Shown: positions 32,161-41,702 of the stretch, piece after piece
Layout: each line of letters begins with the position of its first letter
How positions within the stretch are numbered: the first letter of the stretch is position 1
Origin: Trichopria drosophilae
Taxonomy: Eukaryota; Arthropoda; Insecta; Hymenoptera; Diapriidae
NCBI GenBank assembly: GCA_030407085.1
Contig: CM059582.1
Location: 72,006,001-72,070,000, forward strand
Direction of reading: 5' to 3'
DNA: 64,000 nucleotides
Position numbers and translations under genes: made by a program
The notes under the pieces: model-generated
Database searches by the model: none
What the model was told of the DNA's origin: nothing
Seen by the model: the letters and a program-made list of their open reading frames with translations, nothing else

Positions 32161-32563
32161 AACAAAAAATTGGAATGGTTGTTAAGTGTATTATATAACA
32201 AATTATTTAATTAATAGCGTCCAGGGCAAGGTTGCCATAGCCCTGCTGAAGAGCACAAAGTGGCAACCTAGTGCAAAACGCTTGTTTTTTACAGCTTTAC
32301 GTATTTGGTCGTTACGTTTTGTTTCCATTTTCCCAGTAGTGAAATGATTTTTTCAGGATATATATAACAACAATAGATTATCATACGACGCGTGCACTAG
32401 CATTATAGTGACGCTAATTTTTGAATCCCTCCTTTGTTTACATCCTCGTACAGTGACTGTCTATATTGAGACCTTATTTATATTTATGTTTTCGTGCGGT
32501 CGAGAAATTTTGAATTTATAATTCGATTTAATGTCAGGTTGTCTACTATGCGAGGCATATGGA

Positions 32564-32695
32564 ATTGCATTTGACTCTTTCGCACCCCGAGTCTGTTCGA
32601 ATACGAACAAATATGATTTTTTTGCAGGATGATGATGATGAATCATATTTGTTCGTATTCGAACCGGCTCGGGGTGCGAAAGAGTCAAATGCAAT
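32564..32695. repeat. Long hairpin: 55-bp inverted repeat with a 22-nt loop
   Basis: The left arm (32564-32618, ATTGCATTTGACTCTTTCG...) and the right arm (32641-32695) are reverse complements with two mismatches. The loop contains GATGATGATGATG. It could be a tiny foldback element or a young inverted duplication. A small-RNA precursor shape is also possible. Confidence 0.85.
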
Positions 32696-32761
32696 AATAT
32701 GAAAGGTATGAAGAAATACGAAATATGGGACTAATTAAAAATTAACGGAGTGGAGGGATGT

Positions 32762-32990
32762 GGGGAGATATAGCTCAGTTGGTTAGAACATTCGACCGGA
32801 AATCGAAAGGTCCCAGGATCGTACCCTGGTATCTGCCGAATGTTCTTCCAAGTTCCCCGTTATTTTTTCTGAATTTTTCACATATTTTCGGATTCTTCAT
32901 ATTTTTCATATAATAAACATCTCCAATCAGCATTTTTAATATTTTTCTTTAAAAGTGTTTTTTCAAAAAAGGCCGGGAATCGGAAGGATT
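32762..32990 (+). mobile_element. tRNA-derived SINE-like element, copy 1
   Basis: The head (32764-32837) folds as a tRNA: box A TAGCTCAGTTGG, an anticodon stem TTCGA/TCGAA with loop CCGGAAA, a T stem CCAGG/CCTGG, and an acceptor stem with one mismatch. The T loop is ATCGTAC, so positions 54 and 58 are A and T, the reverse of the usual T and A. C33 replaces the invariant U33, so this is not a normal tRNA gene. The body that follows (GTTCTTCCAAGTTCCCCGTT then a T-rich tract) matches the body of the second copy near 52850 in reverse, which defines a family. Confidence 0.65.
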
Positions 32991-33016
32991 CCGACAGATG
33001 GCGCTTCGAAAATCTT

Positions 33017-33271
33017 TCAACCATGTTGAAATGTTTGATTGATGCAATCACCACCGATTGCGTTGCAGGAAGAACCCACCAAATTTAAATGTTCTTCTTC
33101 TATTATCATTCGAGTTAACCTATGTTTTGGCAAGAGAATCGGGTGTTTCGATGATTCGGGAAGGTTAGAGTTCACAAGCCTGCCACCCACTCTCAAAAGC
33201 CCGCTCTCATCCATGTAAGGTGATAATGGCGACAACTTGCTGCGCGGTTCAAGAGTCTTACATCTTGTCAC
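33017..33271 (-). pseudogene. BEL/Pao integrase, N-terminal part
   Basis: The 84-codon frame includes SPLSPYMDESGLLRVGGRL, then HPILLPKHRLTRMIIEEEH, the H...H region leading to the zinc-binding domain of Pao integrases. After EEEHLNL the sequence loses similarity near 33010, where a run of other DNA (hairpin unit and tRNA-like SINE) interrupts the integrase catalytic core. Confidence 0.75.
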
Positions 33272-34007
33272 CGACCTGATTTCATCTTAAAACACTCTTC
33301 TTTGCGTATATTTGCATAAAAGATCAAGAGCCTTCCTCGTTTCAAAAGGCGACAAGTGAACATTTTCCGCCCTAATATGAATTCGCGTTGCCGTGATAAA
33401 CCGTAGAGCGAATGCCAAAATGCGGCATATTTTCGACTAGAAAATTTGTCGTGAAGTACTCCTACACCATCGCAGTCGTCTGTTGCCACTATCGACACAA
33501 TCTTGCGTTCCTCGGGCATCGCTCGCAACGACTGAAATCTCCCGACCGGCCATGTGCAGATTGAAGCCAAGGCGGCCCATAAAAATGAGTTGACTAACTC
33601 ACACGGCTCCATGCCACGAGACAATATATCTGCGGGGTTGTCCGATGACGCCACGTGACGCCAATCTGACATGTCCGTCAACCCTTGTATTTCACCCCCT
33701 CGATTGGCAACAAAGACCGACCATCTTCTGGAATGTGACGAGATCCAATTAAGTGCCACTGTCGAATCTGACCAGAGTACCTTACGAGAGCATCGAAAAT
33801 GTAATGAGCGCTCCAGCTTGTCCACCAATCGTGGAAGCATAATGGCAGCGTACAACTCGAGGGAGATAAATTCACGCGCCATACGCCCGTTGGCTGGCGT
33901 CGTTTAATCCGTGCAGCTACAATTTCGATATGTCGTTTACAGTTTTGGCACATCGTGGTATTTGAAAGCCGTTTAAAATCGAAAATTGTCCGCGCAAACG
34001 ACACCAA
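33268..34007 (-). pseudogene. BEL/Pao RNase H region
   Basis: Two overlapping minus-strand frames (33678-34007 and 33268-33882) cover this domain. Visible motifs are SLELYAAIMLPRLVDKL, VLWSDSTVALNWI (Asp of the RNase H core) and SDNPADILSRG, the conserved NPAD-SRG block of Pao RNase H. The switch between frames near 33880 marks an indel. It follows RT and precedes integrase, as expected for BEL/Pao. Confidence 0.75.
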
Positions 34008-34037
34008 AGAGTGAATATTGGCCGGGACCGAAGCATC

Positions 34038-34490
34038 TCAATCGATGCCAAGCTGCCACAATTCTTGGATCATTAATTTCGGAACTACGATAATTGGATC
34101 AATTAACTCAAGAGGATCGAATATTTTGGCCACGGCAGAGAGGATGCTTCTTTTAGTCACTCTCTTGTTCGAGCCATCTGCATCAAATAAAAAGTGAAAC
34201 GAACCGGTGTGCGAATTCCAACGAATCCCTAAAACATGTGAATCATGACCCTTATTGAAATCGACTATCTGAATTTTACTTGAATCCTTTGTCACATCCA
34301 ACGAACCTTGATAATTTGCCACCCACTTATCGAGCTCAAAACATCCCTTAGCCAATAGTTCAATTACTTCCGTTATAACCTTATTAACTTCATCAAGTGA
34401 ATCAGCGCCGGTCAAAATATCGTCGACATATGAATCGCGAATTATATGTCGTGACCCGAGAGGATAATTAGCGGCCTCCTGTTCGGCCAA
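34038..34490 (-). pseudogene. BEL/Pao reverse transcriptase, palm with YVDD
   Basis: The 150-codon frame contains IRDSYVDDILTGADS, the RT active-site YVDD motif in its Pao context, followed by thumb-region sequence (LLAKGCFELDKWVAN, FDPLELIDPIIVVPKLMIQELW). It is out of frame with the fingers part upstream (34605-35156) and with RNase H downstream, so no intact polymerase can be made from this copy. Confidence 0.8.
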
Positions 34491-34604
34491 ATACTGAACA
34501 CACTTGGTGGTTAAGTAAGACGCTGGGGATGTACCGTAGGTGAGCGTAATAAGTTCATAAGTTTTAAGCTCATCTGTTGGCCTTTCGCGCCAAAGAATAT
34601 GCTG

Positions 34605-35156
34605 TCATGATGTCTGGGAATTGTGGACCAATATTTGCCGATACATTTTAACGATATCGGCGGCGAACACATAAATGAAAGTTCGAAATCGCAGTAAAAT
34701 TGAGATTAATTCCTGCTGAATGATAGGTCCGGCAATCAGTGCATCGTTCAACGAAATACCAGTGGTGCTTTTCGCGGAAGCATCAAAAACTACCCGCAAT
34801 TTCGCCTTTTGCTCCGATTGCTGGAGCACCCCATGACGCGGCAAATAAAAATGCTTGGAATCATCTGAATCGTCTCCTTCAATGAGACGCATATGATTCA
34901 AATGCAGATATTCACCCAGAAATTACGAATATTGGAGTTTTAATTCTGGCTCACGTTGAAGACGCCGCTCTAGGTTGTAAAACCTGCGTGCAGCAATTGA
35001 CCTTAATTGTCCGATCGAATTCAGCAGATCTTCCCTATATGGGAGTTTAACGATAAAGCGACCTCTTTCATCGCGAGATGTATTTTCATGAAAATGTTGC
35101 TCACAGAACTGTTCGTCTAGTGAGCGTATGTTTTGATCGACAAATATATTGTCCAA
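34605..35156 (-). pseudogene. BEL/Pao reverse transcriptase, N-terminal half (broken)
   Basis: Two consecutive frames cover this part. The first (34923-35156) has RSLDEQFCEQHFHENTSRDE and a GRF-VKLP block, the segment just before RT in Pao elements. The second (34605-34901) has FYLPRHGVL, LRVVFDASAKSTTGISLND, and FAADIVKMYRQI, which are RT fingers and palm motif A with the Asp in ADI. A stop and a frame change separate them. The catalytic YVDD follows in the next feature. Confidence 0.8.
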
Positions 35157-35396
35157 TTCCAGAACCGACTTAACTGATTATTCAGGTCGGCATTGGTGAT
35201 TGATGCATGATAATTCCTTACTGATGCTACGGGTTTCGGGCTATCCGCGAATCGGCCCGCGAGTACCCAACCGAACTTCGTCTTTTAGAGCAAAGGATGG
35301 TGTGGCGATGGTCGGATTTGCCCGACATAAATTAATTCCCAAAATAATTCGGCCCCGACGAGTATATCGATTTCGGCCGATTTATAATACTTCGGA

Positions 35397-36200
35397 TCAG
35401 CCACCTTTAAATTGTGCGGTATCTTCACATCGCTCGGTCGCAGTGGAATTGACGGTAAACGGTCCGAAATCTGGTTTCGTTACTATGCAGCCGATCTCTG
35501 CTACGAATGAATTTATCCTAGATTGCAATTTTATTTTTACCCCCTGGTTAGCAGTTGTCGATAACTGCCCTATACCGGACACTAATATATCGATCGGCTT
35601 CGTTGGCATGGACAACGACTCTAAGATTTGACGAGATGCAAAATTGGCCTGTGATCCACAATCAAGCAATACTCGCGCTGTTCTTTTTGCGCCATTGTGA
35701 TCAACAACATACACCAGGGCAGTTGACAGCATCATGAAACTGCCGTCAACAGATGTATGAGCCGTAACTGTCGAATTTTTCACGGTTTCCGAGATCGGGT
35801 GGTCCATTGAATCTCCCTGAGGGGCGCTAGATTCGCGAGACGATGGAAGATGTAGAAGCGAATTATGCTTGCCGCCGCATGATTTGAAAGTTCCGAAGAG
35901 ACACGAATTTGCTAAATGTTCGCTCGTTCCCAAACAATTCAAGCATAGTTTGCTAGCCTTAACTTCTTTAATGCAAAACAGAATAGACATTTTAAGAAGT
36001 TCCTTGCACATGTAGACGGCATGTTCTCTCCTACAAAAGGAACACCGAGCGCGAAATGTTACTACGTGAGACACCGATTGACGCCTTATTACGCCCGTAT
36101 CGCTTTGGCAATAAATTCCACGCCTCAGTGAATTAGTTCGAGGGAATGAATTACCGCGGCTGCGTCGCCCTTTAGAGATGCGTGGAGATATTGAAAGCAT
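35397..36200 (-). pseudogene. BEL/Pao gag C-terminus and aspartic protease
   Basis: This 267-codon frame first shows a cysteine/histidine-rich nucleocapsid region (CSFCRREHAVYMCKE, then LCLNCLG-SEHLANSC-F, a CxxC...H...C knuckle). About residues 150-200 carry the retropepsin-like block ARVLLDCGSQANFAS. The usual catalytic triplet DSG is DCG here, as is common in Pao proteases. It continues into a region that precedes RT (ISGIGQLSTTANQGVKI-type). The end of the frame runs into a stop before RT, so Pol is no longer joined. Its job was maturation of the Gag-Pol polyprotein. Confidence 0.75.
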
Positions 36201-36311
36201 TGTATGTTATTTAACGTGTTATTCCCGTCGATAACGATGCAAAAATATTATAGAACGGAACCCAATCTTCATGCTTCTCCGAAAACGTCGGAAAATTTAA
36301 TTTGGGAAGAT

Positions 36312-36656
36312 TTATATGCACGGATGAACTATTATTTCCGTCTGAATTCGAATTTCGACTTGATGATCTATCTGAATTCCCGACAACTCAAAGTATGCGT
36401 TTTCGAAAGGTTCTCTATCTGCCTCCTCGATTGGCAGAAGAGCTTCTATCCGAGTTCGGATCGAATCATATTCCTCCCAATTTTTATCCAATTTGGGTTT
36501 CCGTTCGGTTAATTGAGCAAGAATTTCCGGTGTCCTCGACGCAATTGACCCGACCCAATTTTTAATCCTCGTACATGCTGATTTTATCGTTCTACGCCGA
36601 TTTTTTAACGATTCTAGCTCCGCAAGGGCGTCTGTGATGATTTTGTCCCTTTGCAA
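36312..36656 (-). pseudogene. BEL/Pao gag, N-terminal part
   Basis: A 114-codon frame rich in Arg, Glu and Ile (LKNRRRTIKSACTRIKNWV..., then ..EEYDSIRTRIEALLP) resembles the coiled N-terminal region of Pao-type Gag, which has an R-R-R-I-K start and an EFD-IQ-IE block. It sits upstream of the zinc-knuckle/protease frame and downstream of the leader. The frame uses a non-ATG start in this copy, and the middle of Gag (36201-36311) is out of frame, so it is a fragment. Confidence 0.6.
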
Positions 36657-37858
36657 ATAATAAACGACGATACAAAACGCAGAACAATAAATTACATTAA
36701 AGACTAGAAATATAATCCACCAATTTGGTAGTATATCAGGACTGTCGACAATAGTTCCTGAAATTTGCGATTATTAATTTTGAATGAACTGGGTAAACTT
36801 AAATTGAATAGTGCAAGATAACAGACCTTAAAATTTTGAATAAAGTTGGTTTTAAATAAACTAATATTATTTGTAATGTATAAAAAAACTAATTATTATT
36901 TGTCGAGAATCGTGATAAATGAATTTACGAAAATGTTCGAATTTTAATATGAATGATAAATATGATACATAAATGCTTTACGAAGTTTTGAATATTGTTA
37001 TGAAAATGAAACAATAAAACCTTTCGCCGAATGTGGTAATTAAATAATAACGATCGATGTTGATTTCTTTGAATCGTTGCTGGATATTCAAACTGACTCG
37101 TTGATCTTGATGACGGTTGTCGATGAGAATATTCAATTTAAAAACAGATGGTGCCAAAATTATCTACCGTCGTGGTAAAGTTTGTGAAAAATTGCGTTGT
37201 TCATCCACACGCAGTCGTTGAAATCGAAGATTGCCGTTGTAGTAAATTTTCCTTTATTACAAATCGAAAATGTGATGCGCCCACGTGGCGAATTTGATGA
37301 ACTGTTGTCCGTTTGAAATGTGATGCGCCCACCTGGCAAATTTGATGAACCATTGTCCGTTTGAAATGTCGATGTGCCTCGTGGCGAATTTAACGGATCG
37401 TTGCCCGAAACGTCATGAATCCGTTCATTCAACAATCTTTTGGTTTTCACAATAATTTTATAATGAAATGACTGTTGTATCACTAATCACTGGTGTGATG
37501 CGTTTGATTCTCTATATAAAGAACGTTGAGACATGAATGTGAGCCGTTGCTCACTTGAATCGAAATTGCAGCAACTTGAAAGAATTGATATGCTTACAAT
37601 TAGTCAGGTCGTCGCACTTTTAATATAAATTGCGCTCAACAACTGATTGTCGTTGATCGAGTTGTGCACTTCAAAAATAATATAAATTTATGAAATGCAC
37701 TGATTTTGCACGCTCACTATATTCCGAATATGGCACTGATTGAAGATCGGAGAAGACGTGTCCCTCTCGCGATCCGAAATGTCGCCATGAAAATGGCGGT
37801 GCCGTTCGTAAGTTTGCTTAGAAGGCCACCACGAAAATCCAGCTCGAAGGTCCATAAA
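36657..37858 (-). other. BEL/Pao leader (untranslated) region
   Basis: Between the 5' LTR and gag lies 1.2 kb with no convincing reading frame. Just inside the LTR (minus strand) stands TTATGGACCTTCGAGCTGGAT, similar to leader starts seen in other insect BEL elements. Two near-identical stretches CATTTCAAACGGACAACAGTTCATC-like (reverse, about 37280-37400) form a short tandem repeat. Confidence 0.55.
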
Positions 37859-38249
37859 TGATGTGAATTTTTCAAAGCACAGGGCTCACGAGGACGTTTC
37901 GGGACCAGGTGCCTCAGCGAGGTAAAATGAAAAACCTCACTACTTTTAATTTACTCAATTTGGCCTTTATTTAGCAACCTTTACAATTGTTCAACAACGC
38001 GATCGCGCTATCCTTGAACATTTATACATTGATATAATCGCGTGACGTGATACCTGCGAGATACTCATGAAGACTGGCATGTCTGGAAACGGATTTGCAT
38101 GCGTTACATTTTCGTACATTTTCGAAAAAATCGCTATAAATCTACAAGACGAACACGAGCCTGATTAACTGTATGAATTAGGCGCTACTGTCTTACCGAC
38201 ACTAAGTTCGCGTGGTGGCATGATTAAGAAATCGATTAAATATTTAACA
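37859..38249 (-). repeat. 5' LTR of the BEL/Pao element (391 bp)
   Basis: Minus-strand LTR TGTTAAATATTTAATCG...TTCACATCA. It shares with the other copy its two ends and the block AAATAAAGGCCAAAT...TTACCTCG, which includes a polyA-type AATAAA. It contains about 245 bp (about 37979-38220) that the 3' LTR lacks. It also gives the uninterrupted version of the site where the 10603-31308 element landed in the other LTR (CAGGTGCCTCAGCGAGG). Confidence 0.85.
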
Positions 38250-38254
38250 ACCAC

Positions 38255-38497
38255 TTCAAAGGAACAATTTCAACTGATTTGAATCTTGCGAACATTATCG
38301 TTGGGATTATGTAGCACAGCAGCATGTACCCCTGCACTTGGTGTTACGCGTCAAAAAATGAATTGGACAAACGTGGAGACTATCGCACTATACAAAACAT
38401 CGGGCACAACTTTTGGGCGAAGTAGAAGGTACAGCACACTCATCCAGATTACCTGGAACGATTGAAAAGAGCGATGTGTACAGAAACTGCGATTTAA
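38255..38497 (+). pseudogene. C-terminal continuation of the uncharacterised transposon protein
   Basis: Reading from TTC at 38255 in the frame that ended at 10549 gives FKGTISTDLNLANIIVGIM, then a TAG (38312-38314), then HSSMYPCTWCYASKNELDK with a CxxC-type PCTWC, and later another TAG (38423-38425), ending at TAA 38495-38497. The reading frame is kept exactly across the 27.7-kb insertion once one copy of ACCAC is discounted, showing that both pieces were one coding region. Two internal stops mark it as dead. This part has no start codon of its own. Confidence 0.65.
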
Positions 38498-38884
38498 TAC
38501 GTATGTACCTATTCAAATATATCATTGAATGTACCAAAACTATTAAATAAATTGAGTTGTTTACTGAAAGATAATCATTTATCGATATAGTTAAGTAAGC
38601 TTTTAGATGAATTCGCGAGTAAAAAATGTAAAATGTTTGTAAATATTTAAATAGTATAAAAATACAGCAATGGTATGCGGAAACTAAAATTACATATGCA
38701 TTTTTATTCAAATATATCAATGAACGTCGAAAAATTTCAAATATACTGAGTTTCTTTCCGTTTCCTCCCTAAGATGATTTTGATTTTGGTCTTAAAATAC
38801 CTCTTAGACATCACAGAAATGATATCTGAAAGAAACCGAGAGGTGCCAGACCTTTTGATTTAAACTTGGTCGAGACCCACCGTG

Positions 38885-39745
38885 CCATATTTATCCCTCT
38901 CCTTCTTTTGTGTTCTTTACTTAGTTCTAAGTTTCTAACAACTCCACCTAACACCTTCCTAAAACACTCGACACAATCATACATTTTTATCTTTCCACTT
39001 ATCACCTCCGTTCTGTTCCTTTCTTTATTTATATATTTCCAGGCCTCTGTTTCGGTATCTATTTTTTCCATCTCTCTTTTCTACTTATTCTTATGTTCTT
39101 CCTCCTTGCTCAATTCAATTTCTTTCTTTTTCTCTCTACACTCTTTATTCCACCACGGACACCACCTTATACATTTTCTGTTCTCCAATTTCTTTTTTCG
39201 GTGCCTCTTTGATTACTCTTTCTATTTCTTCCGACGTTTCGTTTACTCCGTCTTCTTTTCATTCTGTATCCTATATCCCCTCCTTATAATATTTTACTCT
39301 CTCTCTCTCTCTTCTGACTAATCCTGCACCCGTCCAACATCCAGTTTGTTCTCTTTATCTCTTATATACATATTTCTATGTTTATAAATTAACAGCTTTC
39401 AATCTGAGTCTACCCGACACCCGACATTTATTTTTTCTACTTTACTGACATGCTTTCTGATTCATCAACCTATAATCAATTACTGACCTTCCTCCTGATT
39501 TTTCGTAGTTCCAGTCGCCTTATTTATTTCCTTCTTTCGCTCCATTTAGCATCATCCACACTCTTTCCTTAATGACCTCTAACAGGTCGCTCCATTGTTT
39601 ATTCAAAACCCTATCCTTTTCCTTTTGACCGCTCTATTTCCCATTTCTATCCCATCCTCTTTCTTTCCTAATTGTGGCCTTAAAGTCTCCCAGTATCATC
39701 AAATTCTTCTTTTCTTCTGCGATTATCATCTCTCGAAAATTATGC
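38885..39745 (-). pseudogene. LINE endonuclease to RT-linker relic
   Basis: Minus-strand reading near 39740 gives KNLMILGDFKATIRKE, the LGDFNA block of an apurinic-type endonuclease. Further on comes VIDYRLMNQKA (usually IDYV-VN). At 39071-38890 the frame reads EAWKYINKERNR and KMYDCVECFRKVLGGV, which is the usual linker just before RT in insect LINEs. Many stops are present. The next part of the same LINE continues at 8951 and downward, so the two pieces were joined before the 8952-38884 element landed. Confidence 0.75.
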
Positions 39746-39881
39746 AGAATTTTTTAATGCAATTGAGATAAATGTTTATTCTAATAATCTTGGTGGATAA
39801 TGATCGAATAAGATTTTAATTTATATAATAACATTTAGATATGAAAATATGAAAAATTATTTTAATTTTATGAATATCCAG

Positions 39882-40064
39882 ATATCCAAAGTACAGACGT
39901 CAATACTGAGTCTTTCATATTGAAAGTAACAAGAGCACGTGATGCTGTCAACTATTTACATGAAAATCATAACGGAAGAAGAACTTTGAATGACAGTTTA
40001 ATTAACAGATATTTTAATCGGAATTTACATCCTCGAACAACAGCTTTACTTAGCAATACACGAG
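39882..40064 (+). CDS. Possible single exon of an unknown host gene
   Basis: A 183-bp stretch is open in one frame (IQSTDVNTESFILKVTRARD, then AVNYLHENHNGRRTLNDSLI, NRYFNRNLHPRTTALLSN). It is bordered by an acceptor-like TTTTATGAATATCCAG at 39881 and a donor CGAG|GTAAAT at 40064/40065. It keeps the frame in phases 1-1. There is no start codon or stop inside. The composition is less AT-biased than the surrounding DNA. I do not recognise the protein; it could also be an exon of a transposon gene. Confidence 0.4.
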
Positions 40065-40657
40065 GTAAATTATAAACGATCTTTAAAAAACATACTGAAA
40101 ACAATTGATAGATTATGCTTATATACTATATGTAATATATTTAAACAAAATGAGTTTATAATTAAGTAATATATGCAATATAATTAAACAATATAACAAT
40201 GAATCTCAATATAGTCAACTATATGTAATATAATTAAATATACATTCCTATTATACTATACATATTGTTTTACATTCACCAATGAATTTGCATCGAATAA
40301 ACCGGGATGATCACGCCATTCAATGGTAAATTAAACGGGACCACAAAAAATGTTACTTTGACTCGAAAAGTATAGAAAAGTAATGTATCGATTCGTGTCA
40401 TGGCAACATACATCAAGTATGGATTAATTAATATGAACTAAATTAACTTATAGGAGATTTAAGGTTATTAAAAGAATAACCCATTAACAGAATCCACTAG
40501 CCTCAAAAACGAGTATCACCTTATGCTGTACAAGATATAACTCATTAAATCATTTTTTGTTCTTTAAAAAAATCGTTGATCTAATGTAATGATATCAAAA
40601 GACTGCTTAATATTTAGCCACTATATTATTTATTAAGCAGACTTATATTATATATAT
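40065..40657. other. AT-rich sequence without a gene
   Basis: Mostly A/T with short AT repeats (ATATAATTAAA). No open frames or repeats that I can support. Confidence 0.5.
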
Positions 40658-40759
40658 ATCGCCTGCAGCCAGGATAATATTTAGAGGTCACGCAGAGGGC
40701 ATAAAGATTTTCCATTTAACCCTTTGAAGCATACATTTATATTTCCACGGGAAATAGCT

Positions 40760-41175
40760 GACGTTTGTTAATCGTGGGTTTTTGAGGTCGCTGAGTACGA
40801 TTCTTGCCTGAGATTTGCAAAATTCAAAATGTCGGATCCAAGATGGCGTATAGAAATGTAAAAAGTTAGGTTATCCTACTCTAACCGGGTACTCGGGTGA
40901 TTTTGGTTTCGCTAACTACGATTGCGGCATCAAATTTGCAGAATTCAAAATGGAGGATCCAAGATGGTGGATCAAAATGTAAAAACTGACTTGATCGAAC
41001 TCAAACTGGGCGCTCGGGGGTTTTTGAGGTCGCTGATTACGATTCTGGCCTGAGATTTGCAAAATTCAAAATATCGAATCCCATATGGCCGACCGAAGTG
41101 TAAAAACTTACTTGATCCAACTGAAACTGGATACTATTGGTTTTTTGCAGTCGCTGATTACGATTCTGGCCTCAG
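40760..41175 (+). repeat. Tandem repeats of about 120 bp, left arm
   Basis: Three to four units containing TTTTTGAGGTCGCTGATTACGATTCTGGCC, AGATTTGCAAAATTCAAAAT and ATCCAAGATGGC. Matched in reverse orientation at 43085-43610 (right arm of the 40674-43667 element). Confidence 0.85.
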
Positions 41176-41289
41176 TGATGACAATGATGATGATAATATG
41201 ATAACGATGATTATGGCAACCATGGTGTTGATGATCATTTTTTTTTTTTTTGTTGCGATGGTTAAAAAAAGGGAAAATCTGCACACAGA

Positions 41290-41640
41290 CCATCAGTTGG
41301 TATCTTCCCGACCGAGGTCGAGCCGATAACCTACCGGTGAGACGGGTTCCAGGGTTCCACCAACCGCTTCAGGCCGGGATGGGAGAGGATAAATCCAGAC
41401 ACATCCAGGACATCAGCAGCTGGGGCGACCGCCTAAACCCTCCCATCCATGGCCCAGGGTTACATGCAAAAAGATGCAAGCAACACAAGGACACGGATGA
41501 GTAATATCCATCGTTACCAGCGGCAGATGTTGTTGTGGTAAAGCCACCCAGGAACATCCGTAAGGGCTCTCATATCCGGGTGGCGCCGCTTTACTCCCTC
41601 GAGGGACCTCCGATCTAAAACAAACAAACAAAATAAATAA
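41290..41640 (+). mobile_element. GC-rich retroposon-like block with A-rich tail
   Basis: About 350 bp of higher GC (GACGGGTTCCAGGGTTCCACC, then CTCCCATCCATGGCCCAGGG), ending CTAAAACAAACAAACAAAATAAATAAAA. The tail suggests a SINE or a truncated LINE 3' end, inserted between two GAT-rich stretches. I found no box A or clear target duplication. Confidence 0.4.
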
Positions 41641-41702
41641 AACCCGATGTTAAAGAGAGAACCTACGACCAGTCCCCCTAGTCCCCGGATTCTTACTGCC
41701 CG

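Larger units (their letters stand above)
32161..33010. mobile_element. Inserted sequence inside BEL integrase (hairpin unit plus SINE)
   Basis: The integrase reading is lost over this interval. The interval holds a 132-bp near-perfect palindrome (32564-32695) and a tRNA-like SINE (from 32764). No single pair of termini explains the whole; it may be two or more insertions or a replacement. I saw no other gene in it. Confidence 0.5.
10550..38249 (-). mobile_element. BEL/Pao LTR retrotransposon (minus strand) with a 20.7-kb nested insertion in its 3' LTR
   Basis: On the minus strand the order is 5' LTR (37859-38249), leader, gag, protease, RT, RNase H, integrase, purine-rich tract (AAGGGGGGCGG, next to 31413), then 3' LTR (31312-31412 plus 10550-10602). 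The protein order PR-RT-RH-IN and the domains are those of BEL/Pao. A 5-bp duplication ACCAC flanks the whole (10545-10549 and 38250-38254), usual for this superfamily. All coding regions are broken by frameshifts and stops, and the integrase carries a further insertion of about 0.8 kb. Confidence 0.85.
8952..38884. mobile_element. Inverted-repeat DNA transposon (about 2.2 kb of its own sequence), split by a nested BEL element
   Basis: The left terminal repeat (8952-9075, CACGATGGGTCTCGACCAAG...) is the reverse complement of the right one (about 38760-38884) over about 125 bp at roughly 85-90 percent identity. Inside the termini lie 8952-10549 and 38255-38884, which together form about 2.2 kb. 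It carries one uncharacterised coding region (9389-10549, resuming at 38255). It interrupts a LINE relic. Flanking CCATAT...CCCT stretches of 14-17 bp on both sides may be a degenerate target duplication. I do not recognise the superfamily. Confidence 0.75.

Noticed and set aside
32764..32837. Functional tRNA gene
   Set aside because: C33, an altered T loop, acceptor and D-stem mismatches, and a repeated body at a second locus point to a SINE head.
38811..39321. Plus-strand Ser/Leu/Phe-rich ORF (38866-39321)
   Set aside because: Antisense of the LINE relic; the minus strand carries the endonuclease and linker motifs.
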